Assembly: GCA_037178625.1 (NCBI GenBank)
Contig: CM074128.1
Coordinates: 2,356,001 to 2,420,000 of the forward strand
DNA: 64,000 nucleotides
Direction of reading: 5' to 3'
Origin: Skeletonema tropicum
Lineage: Eukaryota; Bacillariophyta; Thalassiosirophyceae; Thalassiosirales; Thalassiosiraceae
Below, in pieces: positions 50,108-61,293 of the stretch (positions within the stretch are counted from its first letter, which is position 1; the number at the start of each line of letters is the position of its first letter). The notes under the pieces were generated by a model. It had not been told where the DNA came from. It did not search any database and saw nothing but the letters and a program-made list of their open reading frames with translations. A program made the position numbers and the translations under genes.

Positions 50108-51501
50108 ATCAATAAATTGTAACATTTTGTATTATTATCGCTTGCATTAATCATTTCAACATCATCTTCATCCTCCTCCTCATTTGACTCATTCGATGTG
50201 CAACTAAGATCAACTTCGTCTGCAGCACGCTTCTTACCACTTAGGCGCTTTCCCATTCTAGTTGCCGCTGCTCCTAGCTCCAGGAATTGCTCAGTATGCG
50301 CTGATTCATTCTCACTTGTAATGTTATTCAACTTCAACAGCTCTTCTTCAAGTGTCGCAATTTCTTCCCGTTTTTCAGACAAAGACTGCATTAGTGCCTT
50401 TGCTTCTGATTTCATATCAAGAAGCATGTATCGATCAACATCCTTCTGTACACTTGCTATCCCGTCATGTTTTGACTTGAGAAGTGTACTGAGAAGCGCA
50501 ATTCGTCCCGCAACTTTCTGCTGGTCCAATTTTCTCATGTTCTGTTCAACCACAGCAAGATCTTTGTAGCTCGCAGCACCATAAGCAAGACCTCTTCCTT
50601 CATTGGAATTTCCAACCCCATAGTCACGATCAGAATCCTTATCCTTTTTGTCATTACTACGCTGCTCTTTTCGTCCACCGCCCTTTTTCTCGTTTTGTCC
50701 CTCCGTATGATCCATACCTGATAAGTCAATCTGATATTCAGGGGCGTTGCTTGGGTGATTTCCCACTAGCCAGAATAAGAACCAACCGTTCGGGAACCAG
50801 GATGTAGCGTATGGCGTTCCATTAGCCTCGTCCAATTCATCGCCTCCACCACTGGGACCATAGTATAGGTCAAAGTTCTTCATTCGAAAGAATAAGAAAT
50901 GAATTAGGTCAGAGTCGTTCTTACCTGAAGCAAACTGATAACGACCATCAGTGGGACCAGCCACAATACCAGCCTGTACAGCATCAGACATGCAGGTCTG
51001 TATTTTTAATGCTTCAGCAATCTCAAACCTGGCAAACTTGAACAACGACGCTCCCCCGATAGTGGAATTTGGATTTGTTTTGGCAGATCGTGCGAGGACA
51101 TCCATTGTGAGGTTGTCACCATAAATAAGAGGAGAGTTGCCACGGCGGAAATTTTCATGTAGCACAGTTTCCCAACCTGATTCAGATGACAGGCCGGTGT
51201 TATGTACATCTGCCTTCTTCTGTAATACCTTGTAATGATTTTTTCCCTTGATGAAGTCTTCAATTTGTGATGACACGTTAGCATCACCATGGAAACGTTT
51301 CTTCAATTCTTTTTCTAGAGTACTTCTGTTGTAGGTTGTTCCTCGGCAGGAATGCAAAGCAAAGGCAGCACATAACCGCTGTATTTCCTTATGACTGCGA
51401 CTGTCGATTTCAGCTGATGTGCTCTTCTTTGGTGGTGGCGGTGGTGCCGGTGCCGGTGGTGGTGCCGGTGCAGGCCCGGCTGATACTGCACTTGATGCCA
51501 T
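50104..51501 (-). CDS. Second ORF of Harbinger element 2, putative DNA-binding or assembly partner
   Basis: 465 residues from ATG at 51501 (MASSAVSAGPAPAPPP); the frame is open a few codons further without an ATG. After a Pro/Ala stretch comes a helical region (SRSHKEIQRLCAAFALHSC ... STLEKELKKRFHGDANVSSQIEDFI), a central part with YATSWFPNGWFLFWLVGN, a basic acidic-mixed linker (KKGGGRKEQRSNDKKDKDSD), a coiled coil (LMQSLSEKREEIATLEEELLKLNN) and a basic-then-acidic tail (MGKRLSGKKRAADEV). PIF/Harbinger elements usually carry a Myb/SANT-like second protein needed for nuclear import and DNA binding; no clear Myb repeat is visible here, so the role is inferred from position. The intact frame contrasts with the broken transposase. 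Confidence 0.6.
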   Translation of the reverse strand: MASSAVSAGPAPAPPPAPAPPPPPKKSTSAEIDSRSHKEIQRLCAAFALHSCRGTTYNRSTLEKELKKRFHGDANVSSQIEDFIKGKNHYKVLQKKADVHNTGLSSESGWETVLHENFRRGNSPLIYGDNLTMDVLARSAKTNPNSTIGGASLFKFARFEIAEALKIQTCMSDAVQAGIVAGPTDGRYQFASGKNDSDLIHFLFFRMKNFDLYYGPSGGGDELDEANGTPYATSWFPNGWFLFWLVGNHPSNAPEYQIDLSGMDHTEGQNEKKGGGRKEQRSNDKKDKDSDRDYGVGNSNEGRGLAYGAASYKDLAVVEQNMRKLDQQKVAGRIALLSTLLKSKHDGIASVQKDVDRYMLLDMKSEAKALMQSLSEKREEIATLEEELLKLNNITSENESAHTEQFLELGAAATRMGKRLSGKKRAADEVDLSCTSNESNEEEDEDDVEMINASDNNTKCYNLLI

Positions 51502-51815
51502 ACTCAATAGCAGCAATAAAAACTAGTTGAAGGAAATGTGGTGATGATGGCGAGGCAACTCAATTGATTGTGCAGCCGTAATTTAAATTGATGTCATTGG
51601 CAGTAAAGAAATGGAATGAGAAGACGTCGGTTCATCTCGATCAACTGTATTATCATCTGTACAATTTATGTACTTGGAATCCAACTAGACAGTTTTCTGG
51701 CCTCTTTTTCCCTTTTGTGTAGTTGGGTTGAGGACTAGACAAAAAAAAGGGGCCCGTAAGGGTCAAAATTTTCTGATTTTATTTTCTACTTCAAGTAAAT
51801 TGTCATGTGTGACAG

Positions 51816-51831
51816 ACCGTAAGGATCGGCC
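51816..51831 (-). repeat. Right terminal inverted repeat of Harbinger element 2
   Basis: Exact reverse complement of the left end, followed by TAA at 51832-51834. Confidence 0.88.
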
Positions 51832-51834
51832 TAA

Positions 51835-52271
51835 AGCCTCTCTATAAATAAAAGATGAAGATGCAATTTTGGTTGGCAGAAGATTCACAGGGAACCCTCT
51901 TTCTTCAAAGACCAGGTTGAAAACCGGATTACCGGATTTATACCAGTCAGGCACCCTCTTAGCCGTATGAGAGAGAGATCACAGATGCTTTTCTCCACAA
52001 GTATTGGAGAAGAACTTTGAGAATTCCTCCACACAAGTTGGAATTAGTACTCAGTAACTGATGCACCATCAATGTGCCGGGCGGAACCCATCATTTTGCC
52101 GGAACTACAATCAAAGAAAGAGTGCTTCACACCACGTCTGGGCAGCGGCAGGCAGCGGCGATGAGTAGAAAGCTTTGAACCTATTTTGATGTTGAATCAC
52201 AATCGATGCTTCCCCGCCGCCACTACCCTTAGTAGCTAGCAATAGAGAAGCAATCTACCAACAAGAGCAAG
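51835..52271. other. Intergenic region upstream of the kinase
   Basis: About 440 bp between the Harbinger element and the kinase ATG. It must hold the kinase promoter. No repeat or RNA gene recognised. Confidence 0.3.
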
Positions 52272-54188
52272 ATGGGCTGCATCAAATCCAAGCCCGCCTA
52301 CATCGAAAATGTCGCCGGTGGAGAGAAGGACTACCAAGAGAGATTCCTCGAGACCAAAACGCTTGGTGAAGGTGAATTTGGTATAGTCAAATTGGTCCAC
52401 GATGTCAAGGCAAAGGACTTGATATCATCCAAGCCTTTTGCCGTCAAATATTTGAGGAAAGGGTACACTTTCAAGGATAATACGCTTTACTCTCCGCTGA
52501 AGATGGAGGTGTTGCAGGGAGAGGTTGAAATCTTACGTCAATTGAATGGGGAGGTAAGAGCGATTTGTGATAGATAACTAAGACAGCCTGCTGACAAAAT
52601 TTGCCCTGGCTGCTGACAAAATTTGCCCTGGCTCTTTATTTGCGCCTGTCTTAATTCCATCATGATTAGTTGACTGCTGCCTGTGCCACTATTTCTGAAT
52701 GCCTTCCTCATTGCATGCTCACATTATCATCTCACACATCTGCCACCTACCCTAATACATCCTTAACATCAGTGCTACAACTTAAAACTCGTTAGTGTCT
52801 ACGAAAGTCCATCCATGATATACATGATCACAGAGTATTGCGAAGGCGGAGAGATGATGCCATACATCTCAAAAGCCTTTCAGGATACGGGAGGATTACG
52901 CACAGAGGATGTTAGTAGGATCAGCTACCAGCTCTGGAGTGCAGTCAATCACTGTGCGAAGCATAATGTCATCCACAGAGATATCAAGCCTGAGAACGTA
53001 ATGTTTTGCAGTACGAAGAAGGACAGTGAACTACGTCTCATCGACTTTGGCAGTGGAACATATGATGGCGCTGCTGTAGAGGAAGGCGTTGACGTTGACA
53101 GACACCACACGTTCGCCGGATCTGCTTTTTATATAAGCCCTGAAATGTTTCAACGAAATTACACACCGAAAACAGATGTGTGGTCAGCAGGGGCGACCCT
53201 GTATGTGTTGGTTGCGGGCTATCCTGCCGAAAGACTTCAAGAATCGTTCAATATATTGCAGTCTGCCAAAAAGGACCGTTTGCGGGAACTACCTAATATG
53301 CCTGACAATATGCCTGATTCTTATTATGAAATGTTGGAAGGAGCTCTGTCGTACAAGCACAAGGTCAGGTCAACTGCAGGGCAGTTGATGAATGGTGAAT
53401 TCGCTCAATTTCATATACAACACGGTAGTCAAGAAAGCAATGGAACTATATCAATCCACGATATTGCCGCAGAGGCAGCGAATGGAACAACAGATTTGCA
53501 AGAGCAATCAGTAACACGAACAAAGTCTGTATTGTTCGAAGGATCTGTCCATAGGCACAACGCATATCTGGGTTACCAAAAATTTGAACGCAGCGTTACA
53601 ACAATGTTGGCTACTATGCTTACGAAGGAGCATGCAAGGCAGCTTCTCACTTTGATCGAACAAGAGAGCAAGAAGGAAAGTACTAAGAATGGAAATACGT
53701 TTGAGAATGAGGAGCCCATCGAAGTCAATGCAAATGGAGTACCATTGAAAACGAACAAGGAGAAGTTGCAAGTGTTAACAATTGCATCTTTGCTTGATGT
53801 CCTTCAGTCCATGAAGACTGGAGATCTATCGGAAGATGATATTGATGAGGTGATGAACATGATAAAGACGTTGAAAGATTTCAACTTCTACGAGTCATTC
53901 GCCTATCATATTTCTTTCCTTCGCCAATTTGTCTCAACGAAGGGACGTACCCGCCAAGGGTCGAAGAAAAGTGGCCTATTTCAGGGGGATGGGTCAAATT
54001 CTATTAGGAACACATCAGTTCACGGCGGAAACGTCTGGAGCTCTATGAGAAAAAAGAGAGGGCTCGGTGATAGCTCTACTCGCAAAGGCAACGTATTCGG
54101 TAATGATATCAGTGTGAGGAGTGCTGGTGGGATGAGGAGGGTAAACACGGCGACTGGGACCTTATCTACATTGTCAAGCATGACATGA
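52272..54188 (+). CDS. N-myristoylation-type serine/threonine kinase of the CAMK/CDPK group
   Basis: Two exons (52272-52553, 52773-54188) around a 219-bp GT-AG intron; the join reads LRQLNGECYNLKLVSVYESPSMIYMI. About 565 residues. The start MGCIKSKP has Gly2 and Cys3, fitting myristoylation and palmitoylation at membranes. The kinase domain is complete: LGEGEFGIVKLV, FAVKYLRKG with the ATP-binding Lys, VIHRDIKPENVMF, LIDFGSG, the activation loop, and YISPEMF. The C-terminal 230 residues carry helical pieces (AYLGYQKFERSVTTMLATMLTKEHARQLLTLI; DLSEDDIDEVMNMIKTLKDFNFYESFAYHISFLRQF) where a CDPK would have EF hands, but no canonical DxDxDG loop is present. So calcium control is not supported. Confidence 0.75.
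52593..52636 (+). repeat. 22-bp tandem duplication inside the kinase intron
   Basis: GCTGACAAAATTTGCCCTGGCT-like unit occurs twice in a row, which partly explains why this intron is longer than the others in the window. Confidence 0.6.
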
Positions 54189-54429
54189 CTAAATCTACCG
54201 GATGGGTTTAGAGAAGAGTAATAGGCTTACTCTTGCCCATAAGTTTAGAGAGAAGAGTAATAGGCATACAGCAATTTTGAAGATCGGTGAATGACGTGCA
54301 ACTCTTGAGCAAACAACTAGGATGAACACACATAATTTTGAATATTCTTAAACTAGGCAAGCACCCAAATCATCACTCTAAGTCGCAGATGTAGAAACCC
54401 AGTACAAGTGCGCTCTACAACCGGCATAG

Positions 54430-55956
54430 TCAATTCAACCTTGGCTCTGCCACTGCCGCTCCATTCAACGGACTTACTTTTGCTCCACTTTCCTGTGGGC
54501 TCATCCCCCATGTACCCATAGTGACTAGCTCCTCACTCGCGGTGGGATGGATGGCCACGCAAGAGTCCAAATCTGCCTTGGTTGCTCCCATTTTCATAGC
54601 AACGCCAAAGCCTTGCATCATTTCGTCACTGCCCATCCCCATAACATGGATTCCGACCACTTTTTCATCTAGGCCGACACAAACGAGTTTCATGACCGTC
54701 TTGGGCTTGTCCTCTGGCTTCACATCGAATATGCCATAGTGAGAGTCAGAGAATCTAGAGGTGTACACTTTGATATTGTCTTTTCCATACTTCTCGATAG
54801 CCTTGGGCTCAGTCAAACCGCATGTTCCAATAGTTGGATGAGAAAATACGACTGTTGGGACACATTCATACGACACTTTGGTAGTTGCATGGATTGGATT
54901 GCTGCTGAATAATCTATCCGCCAAACGACGTCCTGCAGCAATTGCCATTGGGGTGAGTTCGACTACACCACAGACATCACCCAATGCATAGATATTCTCC
55001 ACATTCGTGTTTTGGTATTCATCCACAACCACGTATTTACGTGGAGTGATTTTGACTCCACATTTTTCCAAGTGAAGAGTTTCAGTATTCGGTGCCCACT
55101 CACAGTCCGTACACAAATCTTCCGTATTGGGCACACGTCCAGCAGCCATGAGTACAACATCCGCATTGTAAATGACATCACCGCTGTGAAGAGTCACATT
55201 TTTCTTGTTCCCACCATCCGATGTGACCTTTGCCAGGCCATTGGTATTTCTATGAATAAAGATTCCAGCCTTGACCATTTCCTTGTCCAGACCCTCGCTA
55301 ATCATTGGATCGAAATCCCTCAAGGCACGTCCCTTTCGAACTACTAAATGAGTTTCCGAACCAAGACTATTGAGTACACCTGCAAGTTCCACAGCAATGT
55401 ATCCTGCACCAACAACTACCGCAACCTTGGGCAAATCTTCCAATTCAAAGAAACCATCAGAAGAAATGCAATGCTCCTCGATTCCCTCACCAGGAGGAAA
55501 ATGTGGCCTTCCTCCAGTGGCAATTAAGATTTTGTCTCCCTGATAATTGGTCACTTGTCCATCCTTGTCGGTTACTTGCACAGTATGTTCGTCTACAAAG
55601 GTAGCCTCTCCAAATACACACTCCACACCAGCCTTCTCAAACCCACTGGCATAAATCCCATTCAATCTCTTGACATACTTATCCCTCGCCTGTTTCAACT
55701 TTGGAAAATCCAACTTCACTTCACCTTCAGTACTAAATCCATAGTGTTCCATGTCGTGTTTCACCGTGTGAGCAATATGAGCAGCACTCCACATGACTTT
55801 TTTGGGAACACAGCCGACATTGACGCAGGTGCCGCCGAGTCTGGCTCGTTCGATGCAGAGAACTTTTTTGCCGTAGGAGATGGCAGAGCGTTTGGCGCAG
55901 GCGATGCCTCCGGAGCCGCCGCCGATGCAGATTAGGTCAAAGTCGTAGTTTGTCAT
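54430..55956 (-). CDS. Glutathione reductase, cytosolic type
   Basis: 508 residues, single exon, ATG at 55956 ([17 protein letters not shown]). FAD-binding GGGSGG, the redox-active disulfide [13 protein letters not shown], the NADPH site [20 protein letters not shown] and the dimer-interface catalytic [12 protein letters not shown] are all present. It reduces GSSG with NADPH and keeps the glutathione pool reduced. An Arg after the NADPH motif ([12 protein letters not shown]) fits NADPH preference. The frame is open upstream to 56073 but without an ATG, and the protein starts directly at the FAD domain, so no transit peptide. Divergent from the W/C-rich membrane protein gene across 710 bp. Confidence 0.92.
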   Translation of the reverse strand: MTNYDFDLICIGGGSGGIACAKRSAISYGKKVLCIERARLGGTCVNVGCVPKKVMWSAAHIAHTVKHDMEHYGFSTEGEVKLDFPKLKQARDKYVKRLNGIYASGFEKAGVECVFGEATFVDEHTVQVTDKDGQVTNYQGDKILIATGGRPHFPPGEGIEEHCISSDGFFELEDLPKVAVVVGAGYIAVELAGVLNSLGSETHLVVRKGRALRDFDPMISEGLDKEMVKAGIFIHRNTNGLAKVTSDGGNKKNVTLHSGDVIYNADVVLMAAGRVPNTEDLCTDCEWAPNTETLHLEKCGVKITPRKYVVVDEYQNTNVENIYALGDVCGVVELTPMAIAAGRRLADRLFSSNPIHATTKVSYECVPTVVFSHPTIGTCGLTEPKAIEKYGKDNIKVYTSRFSDSHYGIFDVKPEDKPKTVMKLVCVGLDEKVVGIHVMGMGSDEMMQGFGVAMKMGATKADLDSCVAIHPTASEELVTMGTWGMSPQESGAKVSPLNGAAVAEPRLN

Positions 55957-56666
55957 AGTTTTTATACTGATTATGAGATTGACGGAGCAGTACTCAAGTA
56001 GTAGTAGTAGTGCGTGTTGTGACCGGCCGCGGTCATGAGGGGCAAGATCCAAAGATCCAAAGATCCTGAGCAAGAAGTAAAGAAAAAAGAAAAGAACGTA
56101 CCGATACTCCTACTGCCTAAGATAACTTTTGTCACTATATAAAGTGTGAAGGTCAAGGGTAAATAAGCGTGAAGGTTGCGAAGAAGACGAGGCCACGACG
56201 GTTCACGGCGACCGTTAGCGTCTCTTGGACTTTGTTGACAAAGTCCAAGAGCGTGCCACAATAAAACTATGACGAACTTGCTGATTATATGTCTTTATAT
56301 GTGTCGTACTACTATAATGTGACAAAATAGAAGAAAAATGATGAGAGACGTTACCATCAAATTACGGAGGCGTGAATCGCTGTGGGAGAGTCATGCCCGG
56401 TGCGTCAAATTAAGTACTAATTCCCACAGTTACTTTATCCCAGATTGATAAGTACTGCATGCAGGAAGTCGTGAAAGTAGCGCGCAGGCGGGTACTTAGG
56501 TAATAATAACTCACTCTGAGTAAATATCGAGATCGAAGATCGAACAAGCCGCCCCTTGCCCTTTGCCTTACAATTGTTGATCGCGGAGCTACAGATTTGT
56601 GGCTAGCTGCTCTTTGGGTGGATATCCTTCCCTGCATCTCAGTGGCGTATAACTTAACTATCAAAA
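55957..56666. other. Divergent intergenic region between GR and W/C-rich gene
   Basis: About 710 bp. A TATATAAAG motif lies near 56136-56144. An inverted pair of the phrase GACTTTGT lies near 56228-56250 (CTTGGACTTTGTTGACAAAG... reading back). No gene supported. Confidence 0.35.
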
Positions 56667-59600
56667 ATGACTGCAGAAGAATCTGACGACGGCATCGCCA
56701 GTCCATTTTCGATTGATGATGAAGATGATGAAGAAGGCGCATTTCTAGCACCGGCAGATGATGACGAAGAGCTCGAGGGCAACTACAGCGATGATGATGA
56801 TGCATCCGTAGACGATGAGGATGAAGGGCACGCCAACACTGTCAAGTTGGCCTCACGAACCAATATGCTCATGAAGAATTTCAACGAGTACCTCACAGAT
56901 ATTACAGGTGAAGAGGATAATGCAAAAAATGGCAAGAGCAATAATGCTCCTCCGCCAACTTTGTATCGTGATTTTATCGATGTCGAGGAAAACAATAATC
57001 AGGACGATGATCCACCGACATATGAGGATATGGAACGCGAGCTACAAATGCAAGGACGTTATCCAAAGCGAAAGTTTGTATCATTTCGTCGTTCCAAGCG
57101 TGTCAAACGTGGCATTGGCATGGTTATCATTGCTGCGATTATCATTGGCGTGAGCGTGGGGGTTTCCACTTCGAAAAGGAAGCAGCGGCTCCCAGATTGG
57201 AATCAAGAATTGGAAAAGCAAATAGAGAAAGAGGGCATTACTGGTGACGGATTGCCTGGTGCCAAGCCAGAGTTTGGTGATCAAATGGGATATGAGGATA
57301 GTTACAACACTGTTTCTCAGACTACCACTACGAACACAAATACAAATGCAAATGCAAAACCTATTCCTGAAATTCTTCATACGGGATCATCTTCTGTAAA
57401 TCATCATGCGGAATCGGGAACAGGGCCTTACAGTAATCACAATGTTGAAGTGTTGAATCAGCCAGTACATCATGATAATGCGCATCAAATTTTGGATGGT
57501 GTTACACATTCTTCTTCTGGCTCATCATTTTCGCAGCAAGATGATAATGCGCAACAGTCTTCTTTTGGATCATCATCTCTGCAGCAAGTATATCTGGATG
57601 CACAAACCAAATACAAGCCAGTTTGGTTCGATCGAAGTACATGGGCTGGAACGACATATCAAGAAGCAATTGAATTTTGTGGTGATCGTTCCATGGATAT
57701 CTGTCCATATGAAGCCATCTGTCCATTGGGTCCAAGTGGCCATCCAAACGAAGGAACGAAAAATGAAAAATTTGGCTCTTGGGCACCAGTGAAAAACGAT
57801 GTCAATACTTGGGTACAAGTTGGATCGGACGACGAGCAATGTCTTTTGTTTTCGTATCATGCCGGGCATGCGCCTGAATGGGGTTTAGTAAAGGGTGGTA
57901 ATGAAGAGCAGACGCGTCACATTATGTGTTGTCAAGTTGATGATACTGCTGAAGTTGATGATACTGCTAAAGACTCGGCTGTGGATCGCAATCCCAACAT
58001 TCCCAGCAGTAAAGTACCTGATCAGCAACAATCGCAGCAGCAGCAGCAGCAACAGCAACAGCAACAACAGCCAGAGAGTGCATTCTACAACACTGAACAA
58101 ACAAACGTGAAGCCAGATATAGTCGCTGAGGAATATATGGCCGCTGCAGAGTGGGATCCGGTATGGTATTCTCGATCAGATGGATGGACAGGACAGACAT
58201 ACGAGGAAGCTTCAAATTTCTGCAAAAGTCTGGGTGATACAAGTGATTTGTGTTATTATTCAATCATATGTCCTACAGGCCCCAATCATCTCCCATACGG
58301 TGGAGAGATCATTGAAACTGGTGGATCCTGGGCTCCAATCAAGGATTCTGAGAATGGGTGGGTACAAGTTGGTAGCAATGATATGTGTATTCGCTACATG
58401 ACTCTGTATCTTGATACACCGACTTGGGGCGTTACAGGAGAGGGCAATGAGGAAATTACCAGACATCTTCCGTGCTGCACGTCTCCTTTCTTACCGACAT
58501 ATGCGCCAACGAAACCTGACGACGATGCTGTATCACCTGATGTCCCAACTCTACCCAACACTTCGCCCTTAGAGAATGAAGATATGCATATCTACGAGCT
58601 TGCGTTCAATGAATATAAGCCAGTGTGGTTTGACCGTTCTTCGGGTTGGAATGGTCGAACGTGGATTGAGGCAAAAACATTCTGTGGCGCAATTGAGAAG
58701 ACCTCCAATGAACGGATGGCATTATGCCCATACGATGCCATCTGTCCATTGGGTTCGACAGGAATGCCATTCCAAGGGGTCAAGCCGGACCTCTTTCAGA
58801 CGTGGGCTCCTGTTTTGGGTTTGAAAGAAAATGAGTGGGTACAGATAGGTTCCGACCAGGACACGGTTTGCATGACTCACAGACAAGCGGTTGGACAACC
58901 ACCTGAATGGGGATTGAATGGTGAAGGCAACGAAGAAATCACGAGAAACGTTATGTGTTGTACAATCCCAATCCATGGCGGAGTCAGCCAGCAGGATGAT
59001 GTTGTCCAAATTGATCAAGCCGCATCAGTCGCTGATGTCACTGGTGTGAGTGCCGTAGTGGAAGCCAATCATACACCAGTAAAATATGATCGCTCAAGTG
59101 GATGGGAAGGAACGAACTATGCGTCGGCAATCATATTCTGTGCTAGTCAGCAGTCCAGGATACCATGCTTTTACGAATCTATTTGTCCGAACGGGGAAAA
59201 CACAGATCCTTACGGTGGTGTGGATGACAACCCAAATGGGGCTTGGGCACCAATGATGGATGCTCCTAATAGTTGGGTGCAGATTGGCAAAGTGGGCACG
59301 TGTCAAAAGTACAATGATATGCATTCTCGTCCTCCTCCGTGGGGATTAGGGCTGGGGATCGATAGTGAAAAATTCACACGGAGTCTTTTATGTTGTGAAG
59401 ATTCGAACGAACCTGAACCAAGCGTCGCTAAACCATATTCGGCATTGACAGACAAAGAGGATGCAGTTATGAAACATTTTCGTCCTCTATGGTTCGATAG
59501 TAGCCATGGCTATAGTGGCTCCACTCACGAAGAGGCGGATCTGTTTTGCAAGAATGTCATTGGCATGCATCTATGCCCAATTCAAGCTTACTGTCCTAAT

Positions 59601-60246
59601 GGCCAGACATCAGATACCAGACCTTTATTTTGGCAGAAGGAACCCTTTCAGGGCGAGCAGTGGGCACCATTCGCTTCACTAACTGATACACAAAGTGACC
59701 TTGGTAATCAATATGTCATGGTTGGAACACTGGATGGGGATCCGTCCAGTACATGCATGCCATACGACTCACTTCACACCAACCCACTGCCTCCTTGGTA
59801 TGCTGATGGATCAAAGACTGAGTTGAAACAACATGTCCTGTGCTGCGACAAAAAAGAAGAAATGCAAGAAGATACAGTAGTTACAAAAAGCGTGTCTCCG
59901 ATTTGGCTTGACAAAAAACATGGCTGGAGTGGTGGTTCTCATCAAGACGCTCAAGAGTTTTGCAATGGAGTAGGTGGGAAGAAACTTTGCCCATATGCTA
60001 TATATTGCCCTGATGGTTTTGGAAGACAACCACTTGGTGGTCATAATGCCGATCTGAACAACGAGGGAACTCAGTATGCACCGATATATGGAGATAGTAA
60101 TAAGGTGGGTGATGATTGGACAAAAAGATGGAAATGCTGCGACAACGTGCATGTTGCACTCGCAGCTGGAGGGTGGTGAGCCAGATTGGGGCCTGAATGA
60201 GGAGAGGCAAGATCTCAAGAATCACATCCTATGCTGTACATTTTAA
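56667..60246 (+). CDS. Single-pass membrane protein with six W/C-rich domains
   Basis: ATG at 56667. An acidic cytosolic tail (SIDDEDDEEGAFLAPADDDEELEG) leads to a basic stop-transfer (SFRRSKRVKRG) and one membrane segment (IGMVIIAAIIIGVSVGVSTS, about residues 151-170). Outside are six copies of a domain of about 110 residues. Each starts like PVWFDRSSGWNGRTWIEA, has FC, an ICPLG or ICPTG core, WAPV, WVQVGS, EWG and ends with a CC pair (RHIMCC). A CAG run codes Gln between copies 1 and 2 (58022-58071). Near 60121-60126 one extra A shifts the frame; the true end is DWGLNEERQDLKNHILCC with stop at 60244-60246. About 1190 residues. The same domain closes the protein at 19984-23548. I know no function for it; extracellular recognition or adhesion is a guess. 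Confidence 0.7.
58022..58071 (+). repeat. CAG/CAA microsatellite coding polyglutamine
   Basis: About sixteen Gln codons, mostly CAG and CAA, in the linker between W/C domains 1 and 2. Confidence 0.8.
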
Positions 60247-60554
60247 TAATAAAATGAATGAACGAAATGAAACGATAACAACTCTCCTCCTCGGACTCAA
60301 TTCTTTGGATTCGAAGCAGAAAACGCTACCATACATATATGTGAACAGCAGTTGACTTAAGTAGATACCGGGATGTTACTATTTAGCGATATCATTTTGG
60401 ATACTGGGATCTTAGACGCACACGTCACACGTCAGTCGGTCGCCACTTTCATCAAATTCAAATCAAAGCAGTTCAAAATGGCATGAAGATCGAGGAGATA
60501 GGACCGATTTGCTTCACATAGATCGACGACGACGACACTAACACAAACAACACA
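60247..60554. other. Intergenic region upstream of the first plastid repeat protein
   Basis: About 310 bp holding the 3' region of the W/C-rich gene and the promoter of the next. A CATACATATATGTG palindrome-like stretch is near 60331-60342. Nothing else seen. Confidence 0.3.
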
Positions 60555-61293
60555 ATGAAGATTTCCTGCGTTGCCCCAATCCTCCTCGCCGGATGCGTGA
60601 CGGCATTTGCCCCACCTGCATCCCGCTCAAAAACTACCTCTCTTAATGGAGTCGCTGGTGATGAAATCCGTGATGCGCGTTCCTCATACGCCAAACCTAT
60701 CAACTACCAAAGGGCAGGTGGAGAAATTGGCAATGACGGCAGTGCTGTTATCCCGGAGGCTGTTGTCGTTGACCCTTACGGAGAGGTTATTGAAACCGTA
60801 AACGGACATGATGTGCGTGGAGCCCGTTCTTCCTATGCGAAACCAACCAATTATCACTTTACGACCTCTCAAATACCAGCGACCGAAGGGTTTACACAGA
60901 GCATCAGCTCTGTTTCAGGAAGCAGCATTAGAGACACTGTCAATGGACATGATGTGCGTGGGGGCCGTTCTTCGTATGCAACTGGTGCCTAACTATCACT
61001 TTGAAACTCGTGAAATTGGATATGATGGCACTCCTCGCCGTCAGGTAAACGCTGCGTCCTGGACCATATGTTGCTTCAGAGTTTCATTCATACTCACCGG
61101 CTTCTCCAGCCCCAGCTGCTCCTGAACCTGTATATGAACCCGAACCTGAGCCTGAACCTGTATATGAACCCGAACCTCCAGTCGCCACCGCTGCTGAAGT
61201 TGTTGAGGCTTTGGAGCCCTACGCCAGCTCCAGCAGCCCCCGCCTAGTAGTGGTCCTCCTAAGTCGTGGGGAATTGGATCTTGGAAGAAATAA
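60555..61293 (+). CDS. Plastid-type secreted repeat protein with three GHDVRGARSSYAKP modules, frameshifted
   Basis: ATG at 60555: MKISCVAPILLAGCVTAFAPP is a signal peptide ending in TAFAP, the plastid-import motif of diatoms. Three modules follow: DEIRDARSSYAKPINYQ, GHDVRGARSSYAKPTNYHF and GHDVRGGRSSYA..NYHFETREIG, spaced by acidic or Ser-rich disordered linkers, with a period near 60 and then 40 residues. The frame shifts near 60984 (one extra A); the continuation is FETREIGYDGT. A Glu/Pro/Tyr tract (EPVYEPEPEPEPVYEPEPP) and two more shifts near 61055 and 61230 lead to GPPKSWGIGSWKK and the stop at 61291-61293. The paralogue at 62536-63216 has the same module and ending. About 240 residues. 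Not a known family to me. Confidence 0.6.

Larger units (their letters stand above)
49117..51831. mobile_element. PIF/Harbinger DNA transposon, 2715 bp
   Basis: The left end GGCCGATCCTTACGGT (49117-49132) is an exact inverted repeat of 51816-51831. TAA flanks both sides (49114-49116 and 51832-51834). Sub-terminal copies of the CTTACGG motif occur near 49202 and, inverted, near 51752-51760. Inside are a transposase remnant on the plus strand and a complete second ORF on the minus strand; they converge and overlap by four bases. Size is within 2 bp of the sister element at 8042-10754 although the terminal sequences differ beyond GGCC. Perfect 16-bp ends and an intact TAA duplication indicate a rather young insertion. 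Confidence 0.88.

Noticed and set aside
55957..56073. Upstream extension of glutathione reductase as transit peptide
   Set aside because: The frame is open but has no ATG, and the sequence contains no transit-peptide features.
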